Below, in pieces: positions 17,452-30,025 of a DNA stretch of 64,000 nucleotides. Positions within the stretch are counted from its first letter, which is position 1, and each line of letters begins with the position of its first letter. Source of the stretch: Aquabacterium olei (GTDB lineage Bacteria > Pseudomonadota > Gammaproteobacteria > Burkholderiales > Burkholderiaceae_C); NCBI RefSeq assembly GCF_003100395.1, contig NZ_CP029210.1, forward strand, positions 2,914,001 to 2,978,000, read 5' to 3'. Position numbers and translations under genes: made by a program. A model generated the notes under the pieces. It saw nothing but the letters and a program-made list of their open reading frames with translations. It did not search any database and was not told where the DNA came from.

Positions 17452-17979
17452 TCAGCTGCGGCGCACGCGGCGCACTTCGTCCAGGATCAGCAGCGCCGCC
17501 CCGACCGTGATGGCGCAGTCGGCGATGTTGAAGGCAGGGAAATGGCCGCCCGGGAACATTGGCGCCAGGAAGCGCCAGTGGAAATCCAGGAAATCGACCA
17601 CATAGCCGTGCACCAGCCGGTCGATGACGTTGCCAATGGCGCCGCCCAGGATCAGCGTGAGCGCCCACGAGAACAGGCGCTGCCCGCCATGCTCCCGGAG
17701 CATGTAGATGATGAAGCCCGTGGCCACCGTGCCCAGCCCCACGAAGAACCAGCGCTGCCATCCACCGGCGTTGGCCAGGAAAGAGAAGGCCGCGCCGGTG
17801 TTGTGAGCCCGGACGATGTTGAAGAAGGACCAGACCTCGCGGCTTTCACCGTGCTGCAGCCAGCCGACGATGAGCACCTTGGTGAACTGGTCGAGCAGGA
17901 TGATGATGAAGGCGATGCCCAGCCAGGGCAGCAGGCCCTGGCGGGAAGCCGCCTTCGGGGCAGACTTGCGCGCGGCCAT
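17452..17979 (-). CDS. lspA: Lipoprotein signal peptidase (signal peptidase II)
   Basis: Inner-membrane aspartyl protease of 175 aa that cleaves prolipoproteins at the lipobox after diacylglyceryl transfer. Four hydrophobic helices are seen, with the two catalytic Asp motifs GNVIDRL (Asp near 120) and FNIADCAI (Asp near 154) and the NTGAAFSFL segment. The basic N-terminus ([13 protein letters not shown]) is cytoplasmic. Its ATG overlaps the ileS stop by one base (TGATG), so the genes are translationally coupled. Confidence 0.96.
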   Translation of the reverse strand: MAARKSAPKAASRQGLLPWLGIAFIIILLDQFTKVLIVGWLQHGESREVWSFFNIVRAHNTGAAFSFLANAGGWQRWFFVGLGTVATGFIIYMLREHGGQRLFSWALTLILGGAIGNVIDRLVHGYVVDFLDFHWRFLAPMFPGGHFPAFNIADCAITVGAALLILDEVRRVRRS

Positions 17980-20918
17980 CAGGCGTGCGCGCGGGCTTCA
18001 CCCGCCCCGTGCAGATTGGTGTCGCAGCGCCCGCAGATCGTCGGGTGTTCTGCGTTGGTGCCGACGTCGTCGCGGTAGTGCCAGCAGCGCTCGCACTTCA
18101 CGGCCTTGGACGGGTTCACCTCGATCTGCGTGCTGTGGCCTTCGGCCAGCTCGACGCTGGAGACGATGAGCACAAACTTCAGGTCCTCGCCCAGGCTGCG
18201 CAGGTCGGCCAGCAGGCGGGCGCCCTGCTCGTCCTGCGTGCCGATGGTGACGAACAGGTTGGCCTGCAGCGAGGCCCCCACGTCACCGCGGGTGCGCACG
18301 TCTTCGATGCGGCGGTTGACCTCTTCCCGGAAAGCGCGGATGCGGGCCCACTTGGCCAGCAGCTCGGTGTCCTTGTCCGCCTCGTGGAAGTCCCAGTAGG
18401 TTTCGGTGAAGATGGTTTCGCCACCGTCGAACACCTTCCAGGCCTCTTCGGCCGTGAAGCTCAGGAACGGCGCCATCCAGCGCAGCATGCCGTGCGTGAT
18501 GTGCCACAGCGCGGTCTGCGCGGCGCGGCGGGCATGGCTCTTGGCGGCGCTGGTGTACAGGCGGTCCTTGAGCACGTCGAGGTAGAACGCGCCCAGGTCT
18601 TCCGAGCAGTACACCTGCAGCTTGGCCACCACGGGGTGGAACTCGTAGCGCTCGTAGTGCGCGAGGATGTCTTCCTGCAGCTGCGAGGCACGGGCCAGCG
18701 CGTAGCGGTCGATCTCGAGCAGCTCGTTCAGCGGCACGGCGTCCGTCTTCGGGTCGAAGTCGGCGGTGTTGGCCAGCAGGAAGCGCAGCGTGTTGCGGAT
18801 GCGACGGTAGCCGTCGACCACGCGGGCGAGGATCTTGTCGTCGATGCCCAGGTCGCCCGAGTAGTCGGTCGAGGCCGCCCACAGGCGGATGATCTCGGCG
18901 CCCATCTTGGTGCTGATTTCTTGCGGTGCGACGACGTTGCCGACCGACTTCGACATCTTGCGGCCCTGGCCGTCGACGGTGAAGCCGTGGGTCAGCAGGC
19001 CCTTGTACGGGGCACGGCCGTAGATGGCGCAGGCCGCCAGCAGCGAGCTGTGGAACCAGCCGCGGTGCTGGTCGTGGCCTTCCAGGTACAGATCGGCCTC
19101 GGGGCCTTCGTGGTGGCCGGCGTTCGGGTGGCTGCCGTTCTGCGCGTTGAGCACATGGAAGAACGTGGTGCCCGAGTCGAACCACACATCGAGGATGTCG
19201 GTGGACTTGCTGTATTCGGCGGCTTCAGCGCCCAGCCACTCGGCCGGGTCCAGCTTGGCCCAGGCCTCGACACCGCCCTGCTCCACCAGCTGCGCGGCGC
19301 GCTCCATGAGCGCCAGCGTGTCGGGGTGCAGCTCGCCCGTGACCTTGTGCAGGAAGAAGGGCAGCGGCACACCCCAGTTGCGCTGGCGGCTGATGCACCA
19401 GTCGGGGCGGTTGGCGATCATGTCGCGCAGGCGGGCGCGGCCGTTCTCGGGGTAAAAGGTGGTCTGGTCGATGGCGTCGAGCGCGGTCTGGCGCAGCGTC
19501 TTGTCGGCCTTGTTCGTCGTGAACACGCCCTCGCCTTCGTCCATGCGCACGAACCACTGCGCCGCGGCGCGGTAGATCACCGGCGTCTTGTGGCGCCAGC
19601 AGTGCGGGTAGCTGTGGACGATGTCCTGGGTGGCCATCAGGCGGCCGTGCTCGCGCAGGGTTTCGAGCACCACGGGCGCGGCCTTCCAGATGTGCTGGCC
19701 GCCGAACAGCGGCAGCTCGGCTTCGTACACGCCATTGCCCTGCACGGGGTTCAGGATGTCGTCGAACTTCAGGCCGTGGGCGACGCAGCTGTTGAAGTCG
19801 TCCACGCCATAGGCTGGCGACGAGTGCACGATGCCGGTGCCGTCTTCGGCGCTGACGTAGTCGGCCAGGTAGACCGGGCTGACGCGGTTGTAGCCCTCGT
19901 GCACGTGGGCGAGTGGGTGCTTGAAGGCCAGGCCGGCGAGCTTTTCGCCCACCGTGGTGGCCAGCACCTTGCAATCTTCGGCTGCGAAGCCGTAGCGTGC
20001 GCAGGCCTTCTCGACCAGCGACTCGGCCAGCACCAGCAGGCCCTTGGGGGTGTCGACCAGGGCGTAGCTCAGCTCGGGGTGCATGTTGAGCGCCTGGTTG
20101 GCCGGCAAGGTCCACGCGGTGGTGGTCCAGATCACGGCAAAGGCGTCCTTGGTCAGCGCGGGCAGGCCGAAGGCGGCGGCGAGCTTCTCGGGCTCGGCAC
20201 TCAGGAAGGCCACATCCAGCGTCTGCGACTTCTTGTCGGCGTACTCGATCTCGAACTCGGCGAGCGACGAGCCGCAGTCGAAGCACCAGTACACGGGCTT
20301 GAGGCCGCGGTACACATAGCCGCGCTCCATGATCTTCTTGAGCGCGCGGATCTCGTTGGCTTCGTTGCCGAAGTTCATCGTGAGATACGGGTGCGCCCAG
20401 TCGCCCAGCACGCCCAGGCGCTTGAAGTCGGTGCGCTGGCCGTCGATCTGCTCGCCGGCGTAGACGCGGGCCTTGGCCTGCACGTCGTCGCGGCTGAGGT
20501 TGCGGCCGAAGGTCTTCTCGATCTGGTTCTCGATCGGCAGGCCGTGGCAGTCCCAGCCGGGCACGTAGATGGCGTCATAGCCGGCCAGCTGGCGGGCCTT
20601 GACGATCATGTCCTTGAGCACCTTGTTGACGGCGTGCCCGATGTGGATGTTGCCGTTGGCATAGGGCGGGCCGTCGTGCAGCACGAACTTCGGGGCACCC
20701 TGGCGGGCGGCGCGCAGCTTGCCGTACAGGCCATTGGCCTCCCACTCGGCCACCCAGCCCGGCTCGCGCTTGGGCAGGTCCCCCCGCATCGGGAAGGGGG
20801 TGTCGGGCATGTTCAACGTGGCCCGGTACTTCGACTCGGGGGCCGAGTCGCTGGCTCTGGCGGCTTTGGCGCCGCCTTTCTTGGCGTTGTCGGGCTTGGC
20901 GTTGGCGTCTTGGCTCAT
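17979..20918 (-). CDS. ileS: Isoleucyl-tRNA synthetase
   Basis: Class I synthetase of 979 aa charging tRNA-Ile. It shows the HIGH-type motif [15 protein letters not shown], the CP1 editing domain ([27 protein letters not shown]), KMSKS in [10 protein letters not shown], the anticodon-binding domain and a C-terminal zinc knuckle with CERCWHY and CGRCDTN. A Lys/Ala-rich leader of about 30 residues (residues 1-30) precedes the conserved [15 protein letters not shown]. It is in the classical order ribF-ileS-lspA; 194 bp separate it from ribF, with a 12-bp palindrome GGTGCGCGCACC but no obvious terminator. Confidence 0.98.
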   Translation of the reverse strand: MSQDANAKPDNAKKGGAKAARASDSAPESKYRATLNMPDTPFPMRGDLPKREPGWVAEWEANGLYGKLRAARQGAPKFVLHDGPPYANGNIHIGHAVNKVLKDMIVKARQLAGYDAIYVPGWDCHGLPIENQIEKTFGRNLSRDDVQAKARVYAGEQIDGQRTDFKRLGVLGDWAHPYLTMNFGNEANEIRALKKIMERGYVYRGLKPVYWCFDCGSSLAEFEIEYADKKSQTLDVAFLSAEPEKLAAAFGLPALTKDAFAVIWTTTAWTLPANQALNMHPELSYALVDTPKGLLVLAESLVEKACARYGFAAEDCKVLATTVGEKLAGLAFKHPLAHVHEGYNRVSPVYLADYVSAEDGTGIVHSSPAYGVDDFNSCVAHGLKFDDILNPVQGNGVYEAELPLFGGQHIWKAAPVVLETLREHGRLMATQDIVHSYPHCWRHKTPVIYRAAAQWFVRMDEGEGVFTTNKADKTLRQTALDAIDQTTFYPENGRARLRDMIANRPDWCISRQRNWGVPLPFFLHKVTGELHPDTLALMERAAQLVEQGGVEAWAKLDPAEWLGAEAAEYSKSTDILDVWFDSGTTFFHVLNAQNGSHPNAGHHEGPEADLYLEGHDQHRGWFHSSLLAACAIYGRAPYKGLLTHGFTVDGQGRKMSKSVGNVVAPQEISTKMGAEIIRLWAASTDYSGDLGIDDKILARVVDGYRRIRNTLRFLLANTADFDPKTDAVPLNELLEIDRYALARASQLQEDILAHYERYEFHPVVAKLQVYCSEDLGAFYLDVLKDRLYTSAAKSHARRAAQTALWHITHGMLRWMAPFLSFTAEEAWKVFDGGETIFTETYWDFHEADKDTELLAKWARIRAFREEVNRRIEDVRTRGDVGASLQANLFVTIGTQDEQGARLLADLRSLGEDLKFVLIVSSVELAEGHSTQIEVNPSKAVKCERCWHYRDDVGTNAEHPTICGRCDTNLHGAGEARAHA

Positions 20919-21112
20919 GGCAGTCTCTCAGGTCCGGCTTCAGCTCGGGCACGCGCCATCATCGGTGCGCGCACCCGCTTTGCTTGCCGGGGATTCAGGT
21001 TCAGCGGCCGCACGGGGCAGGCCGATGCAGTGCGGGGTCAGGCGGGCGAGACCTGCAGACCCTCCGACGGCCGACTGCACCGGGCAGGCAACGCGCGGAC
21101 GGTGCGCCCGCG

Positions 21113-22099
21113 TCAAATTCGGTCGCGGGTGGTCTGACGACGCTGGGCCTGGAAAAAGCCCTTGGCATCGGCGATGTCCTTGTGGATGGCGGCCTGCAAC
21201 GCCTCCAGCCCGTCATAACGGGCTTCGTCTCGGAGTTTGTGCAGCAGTTCCACCCGAACGATTTTACCGTAGCCCCCTTCGGCACCCAGTTCGGCGGGCC
21301 AATCGAAGCAATGCACCTCGAGCAGCACGCGCCCGGCCTCTTCCACCGTGGGGCGCACACCCAGGCTGGCGACGCCTTCCAGGGGCTCGCCCGCCAGACC
21401 GTGCGTGCGAACCACGAAGATGCCGGTGGTGGCCGGGCGTTCGTGGCCGAAGCGCACGTTGAGCGTGCGGCAATCCAGGTTGCGGCCCAGCTTCTGGCCA
21501 TGCACGACATGGCCGCTGATGGCATAGGGACGGCCCAGCAGCGTGGCCACGCGGGCCATGTCGCCGGCGGTCAGGGCCTCGCGCACGACCGACGAGGAGA
21601 CCCGCAGGCCGTGCACCTCGTAGCTCATCATGCGGGCGACGTCGAACCCGCGGGCATCGCCGGCCGCATCGAGCAGCGGGTAATCGCCAGCGCGTCTTGC
21701 ACCGAAGCGGAAATCGTCGCCGACCAGCACGTAGCGGGCGTGCAGGCCCTGAACAATCACCTGGTCAATGAAAGCGTCGGGAGAAAGGGACGCCAGTTTC
21801 TGGTCGAACGGGAGGATCACCACCTGGTCGATGCCACAACGCTCGAGTTCCGAGAGCTTGTCGCGCAGGGTGGCAATGCGGCTGGGCGCCAGTTCGGGCT
21901 TGCCGGCCAGGGCGGCGAAGTAATCGCGCGGGTGGGGCTCGAAGGTCAGCACCGTGCTGGGCAGGCCGCGGTGCTCGGCCTCGCTGCGCAGCAGGGCCAG
22001 CATGGCCTGATGCCCACGGTGCACGCCATCGAAGTTGCCGATGGTCAGCGCGCAGGCCGGCGCCAGAGCCGCATGGTGAAAACCGCGAAAGACTTGCAT
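21113..22099 (-). CDS. ribF: Bifunctional riboflavin kinase / FAD synthetase
   Basis: Cytoplasmic enzyme of 328 aa making FMN and then FAD from riboflavin and ATP. The N-terminal nucleotidyltransferase domain shows IGNFDGVHRGHQ, FEPHPRDYF and SSSVVREAL; the C-terminal flavokinase domain shows RPYAISGHVVHGQKLGR, GVASLGVRPTV and LEVHCFDW. First gene of ribF-ileS-lspA. A GATAAT hexamer at -14 to -9 of the ATG (22108-22113) suggests a leader of 0-2 nt. Confidence 0.96.
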   Translation of the reverse strand: MQVFRGFHHAALAPACALTIGNFDGVHRGHQAMLALLRSEAEHRGLPSTVLTFEPHPRDYFAALAGKPELAPSRIATLRDKLSELERCGIDQVVILPFDQKLASLSPDAFIDQVIVQGLHARYVLVGDDFRFGARRAGDYPLLDAAGDARGFDVARMMSYEVHGLRVSSSVVREALTAGDMARVATLLGRPYAISGHVVHGQKLGRNLDCRTLNVRFGHERPATTGIFVVRTHGLAGEPLEGVASLGVRPTVEEAGRVLLEVHCFDWPAELGAEGGYGKIVRVELLHKLRDEARYDGLEALQAAIHKDIADAKGFFQAQRRQTTRDRI

Positions 22100-22133
22100 G
22101 GCTGCAGATTATCCCGCCTCAGGGGCTCGTGCT

Positions 22134-22889
22134 TCAGGGCAGCACGAGGGCCACGTCGTCCAGCCAGCGCCACTGGCCGGGCGCCAGGTCGTCCGGCAGG
22201 GTCAGGCGGCCGATCTGGCTGCGGTGCAGGCCCTCGACACGGTTGCCCACCGCGGCCACCATGCGCTTGACCTGGTGGTACTTGCCCTGCAGCAGGGTGA
22301 GCCGCAGGTGGAAGGTGTCGGCGTCGGGCGCCGTGCCCTCGGGCAGCACCCGCTCGGCGGCATGGGCAGCCACCGGCAACGGATCGTCGTCCAGCACCAC
22401 GCCCTTGAGCAGCTTGTCGCACATGGCCTGGGTCACGGGGTGTTTGCACGTCACCTCGTACACCTTGGGCACGTGGTGCTTGGGCGAAGTGAGCTTGTGC
22501 AGCAGCGGGCCGTCGTCCGTCATCAGCAGCAGGCCTGTGGTGTCCTGGTCCAGCCGACCCACCGGCTGCAGGCCACGCCGACGCAACGGCACCGGCAGCA
22601 GGTTGTGCACGCCAGGCCAGGCGCCCGGTTTGAGCGAGCACTCGTAGCCGGCGGGCTTGTGCAGCAGCACGATGGCCCGCACGTGGCTCACCCAGGACTG
22701 CCCATCCACATCGAGCACCAGCCCGTCTTCCGGAAAGACGGCGTCGGGGTCGTCCACCACCGCGCCCGCGACCTGGACCAGACCGTTGAGCACGAGCCCG
22801 TCGCATTCCCGACGGGCACCGAAGCCCTGGTCGAACAGGATCTGAGAAAGCGTGTTGTGGCCTGCTGGCAGGCGTGGTCGGCGAGGCAT
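22134..22889 (-). CDS. RsuA/RluB-family rRNA pseudouridine synthase
   Basis: Protein of 251 aa. The N-terminal S4-like RNA-binding part (TLSQILFDQGFGARRECDGLV) is followed by the catalytic domain with LLHKPAGYECS, the active-site motif GRLDQDTTGLLLMTDDG (catalytic Asp) and QGKYHQVKRMVAAVGN. Closest by feel to RsuA, which modifies 16S rRNA U516, but RluB/RluE-like targets are possible. The ATG at 22889 is chosen; the frame is open further up, but those codons lie in the gltI control region. A CATACT hexamer lies at -12 to -7. Confidence 0.88.
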   Translation of the reverse strand: MPRRPRLPAGHNTLSQILFDQGFGARRECDGLVLNGLVQVAGAVVDDPDAVFPEDGLVLDVDGQSWVSHVRAIVLLHKPAGYECSLKPGAWPGVHNLLPVPLRRRGLQPVGRLDQDTTGLLLMTDDGPLLHKLTSPKHHVPKVYEVTCKHPVTQAMCDKLLKGVVLDDDPLPVAAHAAERVLPEGTAPDADTFHLRLTLLQGKYHQVKRMVAAVGNRVEGLHRSQIGRLTLPDDLAPGQWRWLDDVALVLP

Positions 22890-22982
22890 GAAAGGAGTAT
22901 GGTCTGGACAGCGAACGGCCCACATGATGCCAGCGGGCACACGCCGTTCGTACGATGAAACGTACAGGCCGTCGGCGCACCG

Positions 22983-22996
22983 TCCGGGATTCCGAA
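22983..22996 (+). promoter_or_regulatory. AauR-like activator site
   Basis: TCCGG-GATT-CCGAA differs by one base from the dyad TTCGG-N4-CCGAA that I recall for AauR, the acidic amino acid regulator of Pseudomonas putida. It lies 74 bp upstream of the sigma-54 promoter, a normal distance for an enhancer site, and an AauR-like gene ends this locus. Confidence 0.6.
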
Positions 22997-23070
22997 CCAC
23001 TTGACGCAGCACCGCGTAAAAACCTTAAGCGAATCAAGGAGTTGCAACAACTGCCCCAGAAGTGGAAAGC

Positions 23071-23085
23071 TGGCACGTGGCGTGC
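23071..23085 (+). promoter_or_regulatory. Sigma-54 promoter (-24/-12) of gltI locus
   Basis: TGGCAC-GTGGC-GTGC keeps the essential GG and GC dinucleotides separated by 10 bp and matches the consensus TGGCAC-N5-TTGC except for one T. The start site would be near 23097, giving a 46-nt leader that carries AAAGGA before the gltI ATG. Confidence 0.75.
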
Positions 23086-23142
23086 GATACATCACGGCAC
23101 CGATCCTCTTCCCTGTTGGCCAAACCGATCAAAGGACCTTTC

Positions 23143-24042
23143 ATGAAGAACACGATCCTCCGTTCCGCGGTGCTGGGCTTGTGCCTGACGTCTGCCGCCC
23201 TGCAGGCAGGCGCCCAGACTTCCCCCACGCTGCAGAAGATCGCCGAGACCGGCACGATCAGCCTGGGTCACCGCGAGTCGTCGATCCCGTTCTCGTATTA
23301 CGACGACAAGCAGCAGGTGGTGGGTTACTCGCATGAACTGATGCTGAAGGCCGTGGACGCCGTCAAGGCCCAGCTGAAGAAGCCCGGCCTGCAGATCAAG
23401 CTGGTGCCGGTGACCTCGCAGAACCGCATCCCGCTGGTGCTCAACGGCACGGTGGACCTCGAGTGCGGCTCGACCACCAACAACAAGGAACGCGCCAAGC
23501 AGGTCGACTTCTCGACCAACATCTTCGTGGTCGGCACCCGCCTGATGACGAAGAAGGATTCGGGCGTGAAGGACTTCGCCGACCTGAAGGGCAAGAACGT
23601 GGTGGTGACCGCCGGCACGACGTCGGAACGCCTGCTGCGCCAGTACAACGAGGCCAACAAGGCGGAGATGCGCATCATCTCGGCCAAGGACCACGGTGAA
23701 TCCTTCCTGACGCTGGAAACCGGCCGCGCCGTCGCTTTCATGATGGACGACGCCCTGCTGTACGGCGAAAAGGCCAAGGCCAAGAAGCCCGACGAGTGGG
23801 TGGTGGTGGGCAAGCCGATGTCGGAAGAAGCCTACGGCTGCATGATGCGCAAGGGCGACCCCGAGTTCAAGAAGCTGGTGGACACCGCCATCACCAAGGC
23901 CATGACCTCGGGCGAAGCCGCCAAGATCTACGCCAAGTGGTTCCAGCAGCCCATTCCCCCGAAGGGCCTGAACCTGAACTGGCCGATGTCCGACGACGTC
24001 ATCCAGCTGTACAAGGCGCCGAACGACCGCCCGTTCGAATAA
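23143..24042 (+). CDS. gltI: Glutamate/aspartate ABC transporter substrate-binding protein
   Basis: Periplasmic binding protein of 299 aa. The signal peptide (MKNTILRSAVLGLCLTSAA) is cleaved near AGAQ-TSPTL. The SBP_bac_3 fold is clear: IAETGTISLGHRESSIPFSYYD, the ligand-site IPLVLNGTVDLECGSTTNN and VVVTAGTTSERLL, split here by hinge strands. It resembles E. coli GltI (302 aa) in sequence and length and should bind Glu and Asp. The ATG at 23143 follows AAAGGA and the signal peptide starts at once. First gene of the sigma-54-dependent locus; its permease genes come only after ansB and a porin. Confidence 0.95.
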   Translation: MKNTILRSAVLGLCLTSAALQAGAQTSPTLQKIAETGTISLGHRESSIPFSYYDDKQQVVGYSHELMLKAVDAVKAQLKKPGLQIKLVPVTSQNRIPLVLNGTVDLECGSTTNNKERAKQVDFSTNIFVVGTRLMTKKDSGVKDFADLKGKNVVVTAGTTSERLLRQYNEANKAEMRIISAKDHGESFLTLETGRAVAFMMDDALLYGEKAKAKKPDEWVVVGKPMSEEAYGCMMRKGDPEFKKLVDTAITKAMTSGEAAKIYAKWFQQPIPPKGLNLNWPMSDDVIQLYKAPNDRPFE

Positions 24043-24051
24043 GCCAGACCC

Positions 24052-25301
<1,250 letters not shown>

Positions 25302-25302
25302 T

Positions 25303-26343
25303 ATGCACACCAAGCTCGCTACCATCGCCCTGGCTGCTGCTGCAGCCGCCGCCCCCATCGCCGCCTCGGCGCAGTCGTCGGTGACCGTGTACGGTCTGCT
25401 CGACATGTACATGCAGTACGGCAAGGGTGACGGCACCCAGACCCAGATCCAGTCGGGCGGCCCGCAGGGCTCGCGCCTGGGCTTCAAGGGCACCGAAGAA
25501 CTGGGCAACGGCCTGAAGGCGCTGTTCCAGCTGGAGATGGGCATCAACGCCGACACCGGCGCTTCGGGTCAGGGCGGTCTGGCCTTCGGCCGCCAGGCCT
25601 ACGTCGGCCTGTCGTCGAACGAACTGGGCACGCTGACGCTCGGCCGTCAGTACACCCCGCAGTTCGTGACCGTCGACTCGTATGACGCTTTCGCCACCGG
25701 CACGGGCTCCGTGGCCGCCAGCGGCGTGGTGTCGGCCATCGCACGTGCCAACAATGCCGTGGTCTATGCGTCGCCGAGCCTGAGTGGCTTCACCTTCACC
25801 GGCATGGCCTCGCTGGGTGAAAGCAGCACCGCCGGCCAGAAGTCGTTCGGCAACCTGTACTCGGCTTCGGTGAACTACGCCGCCGGCCCCTTCAGCGCCG
25901 CGCTCTCCACCATCCTTCAGAAGCGCAGCGCCACCACCGGTGAAGACGCGAAGTACGCGCTGGTGAGCTCGGCCTATGACTTCGGCACCCTCAAGCTGTA
26001 CGGTCTGTACCAGATCGTTCGCAACCAGGGCACCGTGGAAGCCAACGACCGCCGTGAAGCCATGTTCGGCGTGAACGTGCCGGTGAGCGCACAGGGCACC
26101 GTCGCTGGCGCCCTGGGTGGCAGCCGCATCAGCGGTGTCGATGGCGGCAGCGCCTCGCAGTTCAGCCTGGGCTACCTGCACAACCTGAGCAAGCGCACCC
26201 GCGTGTACGCCATTGCCTCGCGCATCAACAACAGCTCGGCAGCCACCTACACCACCACCTCGGCCACCGGCGACGGCCCGGTCAACACCGTGGGCGGCCA
26301 GGACGTGAAGGCGCTGATGCTCGGCGTGCGCCACGCCTTCTGA
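25303..26343 (+). CDS. Outer-membrane porin in the acidic amino acid locus
   Basis: Third Porin_4-type porin, 346 aa, with signal peptide MHTKLATIALAAAAAAAP and mature start near QSSVTVYGLLDMYMQYG. RLGFKGTEELGNGLKALFQLE and GTLTLGRQYTP are characteristic, and the C-terminus ends HAF. It is embedded between ansB (1-bp gap) and gltJ (44-bp gap). Co-expression suggests it provides entry for acidic amino acids or their amides, but selectivity cannot be read from the sequence. Confidence 0.92.
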   Translation: MHTKLATIALAAAAAAAPIAASAQSSVTVYGLLDMYMQYGKGDGTQTQIQSGGPQGSRLGFKGTEELGNGLKALFQLEMGINADTGASGQGGLAFGRQAYVGLSSNELGTLTLGRQYTPQFVTVDSYDAFATGTGSVAASGVVSAIARANNAVVYASPSLSGFTFTGMASLGESSTAGQKSFGNLYSASVNYAAGPFSAALSTILQKRSATTGEDAKYALVSSAYDFGTLKLYGLYQIVRNQGTVEANDRREAMFGVNVPVSAQGTVAGALGGSRISGVDGGSASQFSLGYLHNLSKRTRVYAIASRINNSSAATYTTTSATGDGPVNTVGGQDVKALMLGVRHAF

Positions 26344-26387
26344 TTGGCGCCTGACCCGAGCGCAGTAACCCTCTGACAGGAGCGACG

Positions 26388-27125
26388 ATGAGCTATCAAT
26401 GGAACTGGGCCGTGTTCGCACAGCCCTCCGCCGTCGGTGACGGCGGCACGTACGGCGACTGGATGCTGGCCGGTCTGAAGATGACCGTCTCCGTCTCGTT
26501 GAGCGCGTGGGTCATTGCGCTCGTCGTCGGTGCCCTGATGGGGGTGCTTCGCACGGTGCCGTCCAAGGGCCTGCAGCGTCTGGCAACCGGCTATGTCGAG
26601 TTGCTGCGCAACATCCCGCTGCTGGTGCAGCTGTTCATCTGGTACTTCATCGTGCCCGAACTGCTGCCCACCAGCTGGGGCAACGCCATCAAACAGCTTG
26701 CCCCGGAAACCCAGCAGTTCGGCGCCGCCGTGATCTGCCTGGGTCTGTTCACCAGTGCCCGCGTGTGCGAACAGGTGCGCGCGGGCATCCAGAGCCTGCC
26801 CATCGGGCAGACCCGGGCCGCCCTGGCCCTGGGTCTGACGCTGCCGCAGACCTACCGATACGTGCTCCTGCCCATGGCCTTCCGCCTGGTGGTGCCGCCG
26901 CTGACGTCGGAATTCCTCAACATCTTCAAGAACTCGGCGGTGTGCTCGACCATCGGCCTGCTGGAGCTGGCCGCGCAAGGCCGCCAGCTGGTGGACTACA
27001 CCGCACAGCCCTATGAATCCTTCATCGCCGTGACGCTGATGTACCTGCTGATCAATGTGATCGTGATGGCCCTGATGCACCTGCTCGAACGCAAGGTGAA
27101 GGTCCCCGGCTACATGGGCAGCTGA
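26388..27125 (+). CDS. gltJ: Glutamate/aspartate ABC transporter permease GltJ
   Basis: Inner-membrane permease of 245 aa of the HAAT type with about five helices. An N-terminal YQWNWAVF segment, typical of GltJ, is followed by the EAA-like loop [25 protein letters not shown] that contacts GltL, and by [21 protein letters not shown] precedes the ATG. It pairs with GltK, encoded 13 bp downstream. Confidence 0.94.
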   Translation: MSYQWNWAVFAQPSAVGDGGTYGDWMLAGLKMTVSVSLSAWVIALVVGALMGVLRTVPSKGLQRLATGYVELLRNIPLLVQLFIWYFIVPELLPTSWGNAIKQLAPETQQFGAAVICLGLFTSARVCEQVRAGIQSLPIGQTRAALALGLTLPQTYRYVLLPMAFRLVVPPLTSEFLNIFKNSAVCSTIGLLELAAQGRQLVDYTAQPYESFIAVTLMYLLINVIVMALMHLLERKVKVPGYMGS

Positions 27126-27138
27126 ACAGGAGAACGCC

Positions 27139-27822
27139 ATGGCTTATGAATTCGACTGGAGCTCCATCCCCAACTCGCTGCCCTTTCTGGCCGAGGGGAT
27201 GCTCGTCTCGCTGGAGATCACCTTCACCGCACTGGTGGTCGGCATGGTGTGGGGCACGCTGCTGGCCGTGATGCGGCTGTCTGCCAGCGCCCCGCTGCGC
27301 TGGTTTGCCGCGGGCTACGTCAACCTGTTTCGCGCCGTGCCGCTGGTGATGGTGCTGCTGTGGTTCTTCCTCGTGATCCCGCAGCTGCTCACCACCTTCT
27401 TCAACCTGCAGCCCGGCACCGACGTGCGCATGGTGTCGGCCCTGGTCGGCTTTGCGCTGTTCGAGTCGGCCTACTACGCAGAAATCATCCGCGCGGGCAT
27501 CCAGTCCGTGCCCAAGGGTCAGCTGGCGGCGGCCACCGCCCTCGGCCTGAGCCGCTTCCAGGCCATGCGCCTGGTCGTGCTGCCCCAGGCGCTGCGCAAC
27601 ATGGTGCCCCTGCTGCTGACCCAGGCCATCGTGCTGTTCCAGGACACCTCGCTGGTGTACGTGTCGGCCCTGGCCGATTTCTTCGGTGCGGCCTACAAGG
27701 TGGGTGACCGCGACGGACGCCTCGTCGAGCTGCTGCTGTTTGCCGGCGCCGTGTACTTCGTCCTGTGTTTTGCCTTGTCCCGACTGGTCCAGGCGCTGCA
27801 GAAACCCCGTGTCCAGCACTGA
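27139..27822 (+). CDS. gltK: Glutamate/aspartate ABC transporter permease GltK
   Basis: Second inner-membrane permease, 227 aa, starting [20 protein letters not shown], with about five helices and the EAA loop [39 protein letters not shown] matches GltK-type permeases. AGGAG precedes the ATG. It forms the heterodimeric channel with GltJ. Confidence 0.94.
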   Translation: MAYEFDWSSIPNSLPFLAEGMLVSLEITFTALVVGMVWGTLLAVMRLSASAPLRWFAAGYVNLFRAVPLVMVLLWFFLVIPQLLTTFFNLQPGTDVRMVSALVGFALFESAYYAEIIRAGIQSVPKGQLAAATALGLSRFQAMRLVVLPQALRNMVPLLLTQAIVLFQDTSLVYVSALADFFGAAYKVGDRDGRLVELLLFAGAVYFVLCFALSRLVQALQKPRVQH

Positions 27823-27849
27823 CCCGAACAAAGCATCTGGAGCCCTCTC

Positions 27850-28578
<729 letters not shown>

Positions 28579-28687
28579 CCCGATACGCCGGGACCGGACG
28601 CTGCCCTCAGCAACCGGCCTCGGCGCTGGTTGGAGCAGGCCGCGCTCGCCCGTTGCCCCGATTCCCAACCACGCTGAGGAACCCGCG

Positions 28688-30016
28688 ATGAATCACCCTG
28701 ACACCGCCCTCCAGGCTGGCGCCACCCCGGCCAGCCGCAGCACCCGGCTGCCGTCCTACCTGAACGCAGCCGAACCCGGCCCGTGGGCCATGTTTCTGGA
28801 GCAACTGGACCGCGTCGAGCCCCACCTGGGCGACCTGGCGCGCTGGACCGACACCCTGCGCCGCCCCAAGCGCACCCTGGTGGTCGACATCCCCGTGCGC
28901 ATGGACGACGGGCGGATCGAGCACTTCGAGGGCTTCCGCGTGCACCACAACCTCTCGCGGGGGCCCGGCAAGGGCGGCGTGCGCTTCCACCACGCGGTGA
29001 ATCTGTCGGAGGTGATGGCGCTGGCGGGCTGGATGACCATCAAGAACGCCGCGGTGAACCTGCCCTATGGCGGTGCCAAGGGCGGGGTGCGGGTGGACCC
29101 GTCGCAGCTCAGCCGCACAGAACTCGAGCGCCTGACGCGCCGCTACACCAGTGAACTGGGTGACCTCATCGGCCCGGACTGTGACATCCCCGCGCCGGAC
29201 GTCGGCACCAACGACCAGGTGATGGCCTGGATGATGGACACCTACGCCATCAACCACGGGGCCACGCACACGGGCGTCGTGACGGGCAAACCGATCAGCA
29301 TGGGGGGCAGCCTCGGGCGGCGCGATGCCACCGGGCGCGGCTGCTTCGTCGTGGCCCGCGAGGCGATGAAGCGCCTGAACCGCGAGATGAAGGATGCGCG
29401 AATCGCCATTCAGGGCTTCGGCAACGTGGGCAACGCCTCGGCACGGGTGTTCCATGACGAGGGGGCACGCATCGTCGCCATCCAGGACATCCACGGCACG
29501 CTGTTCAACGAGGCGGGCTTCGACCCGCACGCCCTGCTGCGCCACCTGACCGTCGAAGGCGGTGCCTGGGCCGACTTCCCGGGCGCCACCCTGATCCCGT
29601 CCGACCAATTCTGGTCGGTGGACTGCGACGTGATGCTGCCGGCCGCGCTCGAAGGCCAGATCACCAAGGACAATGCACCGCACATTCGTGCACGACTCAT
29701 CGTGGAAGGCGCCAACGGCCCCACAACACCCGAGGCGGAGGATATCCTCCATGCTCAGGGCTGTACCGTGCTGCCCGACGTGCTGGCCAACGCCGGCGGT
29801 GTGACCGTGAGCTACTTCGAATGGGTTCAGAACGCGACCAGCTTCTTCTGGACGGAACAGGACATCCACGCGCGACTCGACCGCGTGCTGTCCGAGGCCT
29901 TCGACAGCATCTGGCGCAGCGCCCAGGACAAAGGCGTCAACCTTCGCACGGCGACTTTTATCACCGCGTGCTCGCGGGTGCTCGAGGCCCGGGCGCTGCG
30001 CGGGCTCTACCCCTGA
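28688..30016 (+). CDS. Glutamate dehydrogenase (Glu/Leu/Phe/Val family)
   Basis: Cytoplasmic dehydrogenase of 442 aa interconverting glutamate with 2-oxoglutarate and ammonia. The N-terminal domain shows [11 protein letters not shown] and the active-site [13 protein letters not shown], then [14 protein letters not shown]; the Rossmann domain has [15 protein letters not shown]. Family length is normal (about 420-450). It is placed after gltL and should channel imported glutamate into the TCA cycle, which favours a catabolic NAD-linked type, but the cofactor is not proven by the sequence. The start at 28688 gives MNHPDTAL; the frame is open earlier but lies inside gltL. AGGA precedes the ATG. 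Confidence 0.92.
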   Translation: MNHPDTALQAGATPASRSTRLPSYLNAAEPGPWAMFLEQLDRVEPHLGDLARWTDTLRRPKRTLVVDIPVRMDDGRIEHFEGFRVHHNLSRGPGKGGVRFHHAVNLSEVMALAGWMTIKNAAVNLPYGGAKGGVRVDPSQLSRTELERLTRRYTSELGDLIGPDCDIPAPDVGTNDQVMAWMMDTYAINHGATHTGVVTGKPISMGGSLGRRDATGRGCFVVAREAMKRLNREMKDARIAIQGFGNVGNASARVFHDEGARIVAIQDIHGTLFNEAGFDPHALLRHLTVEGGAWADFPGATLIPSDQFWSVDCDVMLPAALEGQITKDNAPHIRARLIVEGANGPTTPEAEDILHAQGCTVLPDVLANAGGVTVSYFEWVQNATSFFWTEQDIHARLDRVLSEAFDSIWRSAQDKGVNLRTATFITACSRVLEARALRGLYP

Positions 30017-30025
30017 TTTCTGCCC

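Noticed and set aside
17985..21137. A plus-strand open frame of 1050 codons opposite ileS
   Set aside because: It mirrors ileS exactly in extent, and the translation has no recognisable motif.
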